Source: Gluconacetobacter azotocaptans
GTDB taxonomy: Bacteria > Pseudomonadota > Alphaproteobacteria > Acetobacterales > Acetobacteraceae
Assembly (NCBI RefSeq): GCF_014174355.1
Contig: NZ_JABEQF010000013.1
Location: 28,897 to 92,896 of the forward strand
DNA length: 64,000 nt
Reading direction: 5' to 3'
Part shown: piece by piece, positions 58,701-64,000 of the stretch
Layout of the letters: each line of letters opens with the position of its first letter
How positions within the stretch are numbered: the first letter of the stretch is position 1
Program-made: the position numbers and the translations under genes
Notes under the pieces: model-generated
Told to the model about the DNA's origin: nothing
The model's input: only the letters and a program-made list of their open reading frames with translations
Database searches by the model: none

Positions 58701-58739
58701 CCGCGCGCCCGCGCCCGAAAGGGGCTGCGGGGCGCGCGG
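58701..58739 (-). terminator. Strong hairpin between rplS and leuC
   Basis: CCGCGCGCCC (58701-58710) and GGGCGCGCGG (58730-58739) form a perfect 10-bp stem around a GC-rich inner part that includes CCC-GAAA-GGG. It begins 9 bases after the rplS stop on the minus strand. There is no T-run after it, so it may attenuate rather than stop readthrough into leuC. Confidence 0.5.
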
Positions 58740-58748
58740 CGCCAGGTG

Positions 58749-59135
58749 TCAGGCCTGGGCTTCGGTCGTCACCGTCTCGCGCGCGCGCTCGGCGATACGG
58801 GCCGACTTGCCGCGACGGCCGCGCAGGTAGTACAGCTTCGCACGACGGACGGCGCCACGGCGCACGACCTTGATCTCGGCGATCGTCGGCGTGTAGAGCG
58901 GGAACACGCGCTCCACACCCTCGCCGTTCGAGATCTTGCGGACCGTGAAGTTGCTGTTCAGCCCCTTGTTCGACCGCGCGATCACCACGCCCTCATAGGC
59001 CTGGACGCGCTGGCGCTCGCCCTCGACCACGCGGACGGACACGCGGACCGTGTCGCCGGGGCCGAATTCGGGCACCGCGCGGGCGGCGGTGAGGCGCGCA
59101 ATCTCGTCGGCCTCGTACTGCTGGATAATGTTCAT
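58749..59135 (-). CDS. rplS: 50S ribosomal protein L19
   Basis: A 128-residue ribosomal protein near the interface with the small subunit. The N-terminus [52 protein letters not shown] and the block [52 protein letters not shown] are typical. It follows trmD by 29 bases, the conserved end of the ffh-rpsP-rimM-trmD-rplS group. Confidence 0.97.
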   Translation of the reverse strand: MNIIQQYEADEIARLTAARAVPEFGPGDTVRVSVRVVEGERQRVQAYEGVVIARSNKGLNSNFTVRKISNGEGVERVFPLYTPTIAEIKVVRRGAVRRAKLYYLRGRRGKSARIAERARETVTTEAQA

Positions 59136-59164
59136 GATCGAGTCCCTCGCTTGATAAACGTCTG

Positions 59165-59911
59165 TCAGTGCAGCCGCTCCGGATCAGCCGCAAGGCTGAC
59201 CGGGCCGCCGGTGTCTTGGCCGGTGCGGGCCAGATGGGCGGCCCACAGGTCGGGCCGGCGCATCCGTGTCGCCGTCTCGGATTCAGTCTGCCGCCATCCG
59301 GCGATGGCGGCGTGATGACCGGACAGCAGGATGTCGGGCACGTCGCGCCCCTCCCAGCTCGCCGGCTTGGTGTAATGCGGATATTCCAGCAGCCCGTCGG
59401 AGAAGCTTTCCTCCGTGCCGCTGGCCTCGGACCCCATGACGCCGGGGATCAGCCGAACGCAGGAATCCAGCAGCACCAGCGCCGCCATTTCCCCGCCCGA
59501 CAGGATGTAGTCGCCGATCGAAACCTGTTCGACCTGCTCGGCCTCCAGCACCCGTTCGTCGACCCCCTCGTACCGCCCGCACAGCAGCACCAGGCCCGGC
59601 CCGCCGGCATAGCGGCGGACATCGTCCTGGCGCAGCGGGCGGCCGCGCGGCGTGGGATAGACCAGCGGCCGCCCCTCGCGCCCGACATCGCGGATCGCGG
59701 CGGACACGACATCCGGACGCATGACCATGCCGGCCCCGCCCCCGAACGGCGTGTCGTCCACCACGCGATGGCGGCCGATGCCGTAGGTCCGCAGGTTGCG
59801 GGCCTCGACGGACCACAACCCCTGTTCCAGCGCCCGGCCGGCCAGCGACTGGCCGAGCGGACCGGGGAACATGTCCGGAAACAGGGTCAGCGCCGTCGCC
59901 CGCCATGTCAT
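59165..59911 (-). CDS. trmD: tRNA (guanine-N1)-methyltransferase
   Basis: Methylates G37 next to the anticodon, which prevents frameshifting. It has 248 residues of the SPOUT knot family. Landmarks are [43 protein letters not shown] and the SAM-binding knot [42 protein letters not shown]. The start overlaps the rimM stop by 4 bases. Complete. Confidence 0.96.
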   Translation of the reverse strand: MTWRATALTLFPDMFPGPLGQSLAGRALEQGLWSVEARNLRTYGIGRHRVVDDTPFGGGAGMVMRPDVVSAAIRDVGREGRPLVYPTPRGRPLRQDDVRRYAGGPGLVLLCGRYEGVDERVLEAEQVEQVSIGDYILSGGEMAALVLLDSCVRLIPGVMGSEASGTEESFSDGLLEYPHYTKPASWEGRDVPDILLSGHHAAIAGWRQTESETATRMRRPDLWAAHLARTGQDTGGPVSLAADPERLH

Positions 59912-60459
59912 GACGACACCACCTCGACGGTCGCGTCGCGCGACAGGTCGCCCTGCACCTCGATCTCGTCGGGCAGGACCACAGCGATCCGGCCCGCCGC
60001 GATATCGACGACGGGAACGCAGGCCTGAGTGAACGGCAGGATCAGGGTTCGCCCCTCGCCGCCGATCTCCAGGCTGACCCCCGCACCGTAATCGTGAACG
60101 ATCAGCACGCGCCCCAGGGGGGCATCCGTCCCCTGCTGCACGACCGACAGGCCGATCAGGTCGGTAAAGTAGAATTCGTCCTGATCGGGTTCCGGCAGGC
60201 GGTCGCGCGCAACATAAAGCTGCCGGTTGACCAGTGCCTGCGCGGCGTCGCGCCCGGCCAGCGGCTGGCCGGACGCATCGCGCAGTTCGGCGATGCCCTC
60301 GCCGCGCCAGCGCAGGGTCCAGACCTGCCCCCGGTCGTCGGTCAACGCCCCGTAGGCGGCCAGGTCCTCCGCCACAGCGGCGTAGCTGTGCACGCGCACC
60401 AGCCCCCGCACGCCATGCGGACGTCCCACCACACCCATCAGGATACGATCGCGATCCAC
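59908..60459 (-). CDS. rimM: Ribosome maturation factor RimM
   Basis: Helps 16S rRNA processing and binds S19. The protein has 183 residues with an N-terminal beta-barrel ([19 protein letters not shown]) and a PRC-barrel C-terminal half ([36 protein letters not shown]). It lies between rpsP and trmD, with an overlap at its 3' end. The ribosome binding site is weak. Confidence 0.94.
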   Translation of the reverse strand: MDRDRILMGVVGRPHGVRGLVRVHSYAAVAEDLAAYGALTDDRGQVWTLRWRGEGIAELRDASGQPLAGRDAAQALVNRQLYVARDRLPEPDQDEFYFTDLIGLSVVQQGTDAPLGRVLIVHDYGAGVSLEIGGEGRTLILPFTQACVPVVDIAAGRIAVVLPDEIEVQGDLSRDATVEVVSS

Positions 60460-60499
60460 CGGTTCAGCCTGCCTGTCTTCCTATCCGCTGCGTGCCGAA

Positions 60500-60844
60500 T
60501 CAGGCCGCTGCGGCCGCGGCGGCCGCAGCCGCACGCTCCTGCGCGCGCTTCTTCGGCGCCGACTTCTTGGGCTGCTCGTTATAGGCGGGCTTCGGCGTCA
60601 GGCCGGCGTTGCCCAGGAAGCGGGCGACGCGATCGGTCGGCAGGGCGCCCTGCGACAGCCAGTGGGTGATGCGCTCGGCCACCAGGCGCACGCGGTCGGC
60701 ATGCTCGGACGGCAGCATCGGATTGTAGGCGCCCACCTTCTCGATGAAGCGGCCATCGCGCGGCGAACGGCTGTCGGCGATCACGATGTGGTAGTACGGA
60801 CGCTTCTTCGCACCGGCGCGGGCAAGGCGGATCTTGAGGCTCAT
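60500..60844 (-). CDS. rpsP: 30S ribosomal protein S16
   Basis: A small ribosomal protein. The chosen ATG (60842-60844, GGAGAAT upstream) gives 114 residues. The N-terminal [37 protein letters not shown] is the family core. The C-terminus is longer than in most bacteria: a Lys-rich linker ([13 protein letters not shown]) and then ten alanines before the stop. The poly-Ala tail is coded by mixed Ala codons. The longer frame starting at 60928 overlaps the ffh 3' end and is rejected. Confidence 0.96.
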   Translation of the reverse strand: MSLKIRLARAGAKKRPYYHIVIADSRSPRDGRFIEKVGAYNPMLPSEHADRVRLVAERITHWLSQGALPTDRVARFLGNAGLTPKPAYNEQPKKSAPKKRAQERAAAAAAAAAA

Positions 60845-60911
60845 TGAGACAATTCTCCGAAGTTGATCTCTGGGTATGGACAAAAGCGAAACGGAAGTGC
60901 CGGAACGTTCG

Positions 60912-62294
60912 TCAGAACGGACGGCCACCGGGCGGTTTCGCTCCTTTCGGCATGAAAGCGGACATCCCCTGGCGCATGAGACCCTTCATGCCGAGCTTGT
61001 TGATCCGCTTCATCATCGTGGACATGTCGTCGAACTGCTTCAGCAGCCGGTTGATGTCCTGAACACTGGTCCCCGACCCGGCGGCGATGCGCTTCTTGCG
61101 CGACGCCTTGATGATGGCGGGCGTCTTGCGCTCCGCCCGGGTCATCGACGAAATAATGGCCTGGTGACGCTTGAGGACCGAGGTATCGAGGTCCTTGTCG
61201 CCCAGCGCCTGCTTGACCTTGCCCATGCCGGGCAGCATGTCGAGAATGCCCGACAGCGACCCCATCTTGGCGATCTGGCGGATCTGCGCGGCATAATCGT
61301 CGAGGTCGAACTGCCCCTTCATCATCTTGAGGGCGATCTTCTCGCTCTCTTCATGATCCAGGGTATCGGCGGCTTTCTCCACCAGGCCGGCGATGTCGCC
61401 CAGGCCCAGGATACGGCCGGCCACGCGCTCGGGGTGGAATTCCTCCAGCGCGTCCAGCTTCTCGCCCGAACCGGTCAGCTTGATCGGCGCGCCGGTGATG
61501 GCGCGCATCGACAGCGCCGCGCCGCCACGGGCATCGCCGTCCATGCGGGTCATGACCACGCCGGTCACGCCCACGGCCTCGTTGAAGGCCTTCGCGGTAT
61601 TCACCGCGTCCTGGCCGGTCATCGCATCGACGACCAGCAGCGTCTCGGCCGGCTGGGTCTCGGTGCGGATGGCCCGCACCTCGTCCATCAGGGCCTCGTC
61701 GATCGACAGGCGGCCGGCGGTGTCGAGGATGACGACGTCGAATCCTTCGCGCCGACCGGTATCCATGGCCCGCCGTGCGATCTCGACCGGGGTCTGGCCC
61801 GGCACGATCGGCAGCGAGGGCACGCCCGCGCGCTCGGCCAGCTGCGCCAACTGCAACTGTGCCGCCGGGCGCTGGGTGTCCAGGCTGGCCAGCAGGACCT
61901 TCCGGCGTTCGCGCGTGGCCAGGCGCAGGGCGATCTTGCCCGAGGTGGTGGTCTTGCCCGAGCCCTGCAGCCCGACCATCAGGATCGGCACCGGCGCCAC
62001 GGCGTTCAGGTTCAGCGGAACGGCGCCCGCGCCGCCCAGCGCGTCGATCAGCGCGTCATTGACGATCTTGGCAACCGCCTGGCCGGGCGAGATGCTGTCC
62101 AGCACCTCGTGCCCCACGGCGCGTTCGCGGACGCGGGTGACGAAATCCTTGACGACCGGCAGCGCCACGTCGGCGTCCAGCATCGCCAGACGCACTTCCC
62201 GCATCGCCTCGGTCACATCGGCTTCGGACAGCGCCCCCCGCTTGGCGAGGCCGTCGAACACACCGGAGAGCTTGCCTGAAAGCGCCTCGAACAA
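60912..62294 (-). CDS. ffh: Signal recognition particle protein Ffh
   Basis: Ffh binds signal sequences and the 4.5S RNA to target membrane proteins. It has 460 residues. The N domain precedes the G domain with P-loop [10 protein letters not shown] (108-117), DTAGR and [14 protein letters not shown]. The C-terminal M domain is Met-rich ([42 protein letters not shown]). The start is an unusual TTG (62292-62294) with GGGGTGA 8 bases upstream. It is the first gene of the ffh-rpsP-rimM-trmD-rplS group and follows a near-consensus promoter. Confidence 0.95.
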   Translation of the reverse strand: MFEALSGKLSGVFDGLAKRGALSEADVTEAMREVRLAMLDADVALPVVKDFVTRVRERAVGHEVLDSISPGQAVAKIVNDALIDALGGAGAVPLNLNAVAPVPILMVGLQGSGKTTTSGKIALRLATRERRKVLLASLDTQRPAAQLQLAQLAERAGVPSLPIVPGQTPVEIARRAMDTGRREGFDVVILDTAGRLSIDEALMDEVRAIRTETQPAETLLVVDAMTGQDAVNTAKAFNEAVGVTGVVMTRMDGDARGGAALSMRAITGAPIKLTGSGEKLDALEEFHPERVAGRILGLGDIAGLVEKAADTLDHEESEKIALKMMKGQFDLDDYAAQIRQIAKMGSLSGILDMLPGMGKVKQALGDKDLDTSVLKRHQAIISSMTRAERKTPAIIKASRKKRIAAGSGTSVQDINRLLKQFDDMSTMMKRINKLGMKGLMRQGMSAFMPKGAKPPGGRPF

Positions 62295-62366
62295 AGGACA
62301 TTCACCCCAAAAGAAGTCGAGCCACTGCGCGAATACTCGCGGAGTGGCGTTCCTGATTTCGGGGTG

Positions 62367-62395
62367 GCTTTACGCCCCTCCCCCCCGAGTGTCAA
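62367..62395 (-). promoter_or_regulatory. Sigma-70-type promoter of the ffh operon
   Basis: TTGACA (62390-62395, minus strand, perfect -35) and TAAAGC (62367-62372, -10) are separated by 17 bases, about 75 bases before the ffh start. The spacer is a G-rich run (CTCGGGGGGGAGGGGCG). No other gene is in the 178-base gap, which also holds the end of the upstream spy-like gene. Confidence 0.7.
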
Positions 62396-62472
62396 TCATA
62401 TTGCCGGTCCGCCCAGTCGGCGGCCGGAAAATCCGGCCCCGGTGGCCCGAGGGCCGCCGGAACCGGCCGCGA

Positions 62473-62994
62473 TCATTTCCCCGAATCGTCCTGGTCGGGC
62501 ATCATCGCCTGATGCATCTGCTCCTGCAGCGCGCGGATCCTGTCCTGCCGGGCCTTGGCCTGCGCCAGCTGCGCCGGGGTCAGGATGTCGTGGATCTTCA
62601 CCGCGATGTCCAGGCGCTCGGCCTCGCCTTTCTGGCGCAGGGCGTCGATCTGCTGCGTCAGCGCCGTCAGCTTCGCCCGGTCGACCGGGCCCGGCGCCAT
62701 CAGGGTATCCTCGATCTGCTGGTGCAGGGCGCGCCTCTGCTGCCCGTCGGCCCTATAGGCCTTGTGGTCCTTGCGCACCCCCTCGAAGATGGCGCGGAGC
62801 TGCTTGTGCTGCGCCGGCGTCAGCTTCAGGCCGGCCAGGAACATCATGCCGCCATGCACGCCGCGCCCGTGGAAGCCGCCATGCATCTCGCCGCCGGGCG
62901 GCGGGGGCGGCGGCATGTCCTGCGCCATGGCGGTGGCGGTGCCGCCCGCCAGGGTCGCCAGAACCGTCGCGGCAAGAATCGTTTTTCTGAACAT
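62473..62994 (-). CDS. Spy/CpxP family periplasmic protein (LTXXQ motif)
   Basis: A 173-residue exported helical protein. A signal peptide covers about residues 1-24 (MFRKTILAATVLATLAGGTATAMA) and is followed by six consecutive prolines and a Gly/His-rich stretch (GGEMHGGFHGRGVHGGMM), a possible metal-binding segment. Two LTPAQ motifs (58-62 and near 139) mark the Spy/CpxP family. Spy is a chaperone induced by envelope stress. The leader carries a cruciform (63010-63051) and an operator-like repeat (63085-63106). Confidence 0.85.
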   Translation of the reverse strand: MFRKTILAATVLATLAGGTATAMAQDMPPPPPPGGEMHGGFHGRGVHGGMMFLAGLKLTPAQHKQLRAIFEGVRKDHKAYRADGQQRRALHQQIEDTLMAPGPVDRAKLTALTQQIDALRQKGEAERLDIAVKIHDILTPAQLAQAKARQDRIRALQEQMHQAMMPDQDDSGK

Positions 62995-63009
62995 CGCTGG
63001 ATCTCTCTA

Positions 63010-63051
63010 CATTCCCTGTCCGGGACGTCGTCCCGGCGTGACCAGGGAATG
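63010..63051. repeat. Nested inverted repeat (cruciform) in the spy-like leader
   Basis: CATTCCCTG (63010-63018) pairs with CAGGGAATG (63043-63051) and, inside it, CCGGGAC (63020-63026) pairs with GTCCCGG (63030-63036) around GTC. The whole starts 16 bases upstream of the spy-like start codon on the minus strand, so the transcript would carry a long stem right before its ribosome binding region. Confidence 0.6.
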
Positions 63052-63084
63052 TAACCACAGACCCGTGTGAGGAAATCCGGCCAA

Positions 63085-63106
63085 TATGCTACGAAATGTA
63101 AGCATA
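63085..63106. promoter_or_regulatory. Operator-like inverted repeat upstream of the spy-like gene
   Basis: TATGCT-ACGAAATGTA-AGCATA is a 6-bp inverted repeat with a 10-base AT-rich spacer, 90-110 bases upstream of the spy-like start. Its shape suits a response-regulator or dimeric repressor site, but no regulator is linked here. Confidence 0.35.
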
Positions 63107-63142
63107 CCAGCCAATTGCCCCGTCCATGGCATGCTGCCGCCC

Positions 63143-63844
63143 CTATCCCTTGGGGGCGGCTCCGCCACGCGGCCGCTCGGCCGGCAGCATCTCGCCGGTG
63201 GCGGCGTAATAGACCCGTTCGGCGATGTTGGTCGCGTGGTCGCCGATGCGCTCCAGGTTCTTGGCGATGAACAGCAGGTGCGTGCACGAGCGGATCGTAC
63301 GCGGGTCCTCCATCATGTAGGTCACCAGTTCGCGGAACATCGCGGTATACAGCTCGTCCACCACCGTGTCCGACTGCCACACCTCGACCGCGCGGGTGAC
63401 ATCCTTGGTGGACAGGGCCTCGATCGTGCGATGCAGGTTTTCCTGTACCAGCCGGCCCATGCTGCGCAGGCCGGCCAGCGGGATTTCGCTGGACGGCGCC
63501 TCGACCTTCAGCGAGCGCTTGGCCACGCTGGCCGCGTAGTCGCCGATGCGTTCCAGGTCGCCGGTGATCTTCAGCGCGGCCACGATCTCGCGCAGGTCGC
63601 CGGCCAGCGGCGCGCGCAGCGCCAGCAGGCGGATGGCCAGCGCCTCGACATCGCGCTCCAGCACATCGACCTGCGGGTCCAGCACCTTCGCCTCGTGGGC
63701 GGCGGCCACATCGCCGTCCACGATCGCCTGGACCGCCAGCGCCGTCTGGCGCTCCACGATGCCGCCCATCGCGGTCATCATCGCGCGTAGCCGAGTCAGT
63801 TCCTGTTCGTAGCTGCTGACGGTGTGTGCGTGTTCGCGTGGCAC
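63143..63844 (-). CDS. phoU: Phosphate-uptake regulator PhoU
   Basis: PhoU links the Pst transporter to PhoR signalling and represses the phosphate regulon when phosphate is plentiful. It has 233 residues in two helical repeats. Landmarks are KITGDLERIGDYAASVAKRSL in the first and AKNLERIGDHATNIAERVYYAATGE in the second, with metal-binding acidic residues. The start is a GTG (63842-63844) with GAGGGAG 8 bases upstream; a GTG three codons earlier abuts that site. It lies directly after pstB, the usual order. Confidence 0.94.
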   Translation of the reverse strand: MPREHAHTVSSYEQELTRLRAMMTAMGGIVERQTALAVQAIVDGDVAAAHEAKVLDPQVDVLERDVEALAIRLLALRAPLAGDLREIVAALKITGDLERIGDYAASVAKRSLKVEAPSSEIPLAGLRSMGRLVQENLHRTIEALSTKDVTRAVEVWQSDTVVDELYTAMFRELVTYMMEDPRTIRSCTHLLFIAKNLERIGDHATNIAERVYYAATGEMLPAERPRGGAAPKG

Positions 63845-63861
63845 GGGTCCCACTCCCTCTT

Positions 63862-64000
63862 TCAGCCGAAGCGGCCGGTGATGTAATCCTGGGTGCGGCG
63901 TTCGCGCGGGGCGGTGAACATCCGGTCCGCGCTGTCGACCTCGACCAGTTCGCCCAGGTAGAAGAACGCCACCCGGTCGGCGCAGCGCGCCGCCTGCTGC
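63862..64000 (-). CDS. pstB: Phosphate ABC transporter ATP-binding protein PstB (3' end only)
   Basis: Only the last 45 codons are present; the gene continues past base 64000. The readable C-terminus is [27 protein letters not shown] followed by [17 protein letters not shown] and the stop, the standard PstB end. The stop lies 18 bases before the phoU start, so the two are co-transcribed. Confidence 0.92.
   Translation of the reverse strand, partial: QQAARCADRVAFFYLGELVEVDSADRMFTAPRERRTQDYITGRFG

Overview
The window is a GC-rich core-genome segment of an alphaproteobacterium, most likely an acetic acid bacterium (Acetobacteraceae, Gluconacetobacter/Komagataeibacter-like). This rests on gene order (tig-clpP-clpX-lon-hupB-tRNA-Val-tRNA-Asp-nuo; yceD-rpmF-plsX-fabH-ihfA-merR; ffh-rpsP-rimM-trmD-rplS), on a SUF operon led by an IscR-like regulator, and on GH15, acetoin reductase and periplasmic peptidase genes. 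The species is inference. I see no prophage, insertion sequence, transposase, CRISPR array, toxin-antitoxin pair or defence gene, and no gene-free stretch longer than 300 bases.

Layout. 1-3.3 kb (minus): nuoD (cut by the window edge), nuoC, nuoB, nuoA of respiratory complex I, then tRNA-Asp and tRNA-Val. 3.4-10.4 kb (minus): protein quality control, hupB, lon, clpX, clpP, tig, then tRNA-Leu. 10.4-17.8 kb: NAD(P)HX repair enzyme, a CopD-like membrane protein, a GH15 glycoside hydrolase, a DEAD-box helicase and a RumA-type RNA methyltransferase. 17.8-24.5 kb (minus): the SUF Fe-S operon, transcribed regulator-sufB-sufC-sufD-sufS-sufU-sufT-sufA, with a perfect 16-bp palindrome upstream. 24.5-33.2 kb: DUF445 protein, a divergent PEP carboxylase-like protein, a metallo-beta-lactamase-fold hydrolase, an S10 carboxypeptidase, a DMT-type exporter and an acetoin/diacetyl reductase. 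33.5-36.5 kb (minus): fusA, rpmB, a small hypothetical protein. 36.6-43.3 kb: an Atm1-like ABC exporter, a Nudix protein, a DUF3574 lipoprotein, oligopeptidase B, an AI-2E family permease. 43.4-48.8 kb: tRNA-Pro, then merR, ihfA, fabH, plsX, rpmF, yceD (minus) and a BamE-like lipoprotein (plus). 48.8-52.7 kb (minus): def, coq9, marR, ompR-like and envZ-like genes, tightly packed. 52.9-55.3 kb: rpsU and a periplasmic prolyl oligopeptidase. 55.4-62.4 kb (minus): ffh, rpsP, rimM, trmD, rplS, leuC, leuD, leuB behind a near-consensus promoter. 62.5-64 kb (minus): Spy/CpxP-like protein, phoU and the 3' end of pstB.

The genes are mostly housekeeping: energy conservation, Fe-S cluster assembly and export, proteolysis, translation, fatty acid and leucine synthesis, envelope maintenance. 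The less ordinary content lies in the intergenic sequence: a nested 72-nt stem in the rpmF leader, a long inverted repeat between fabH and ihfA, a cluster of short GC-rich hairpins, a palindromic suf operator candidate and a cruciform in the spy leader. One protein also stands out: a PEP carboxylase homologue in which several active-site motifs have changed.

Start codons were set by ribosome-binding-site spacing and family alignment, and several differ from the longest possible reading frame. All functional calls come from recognising sequence motifs by eye; no database search was run.
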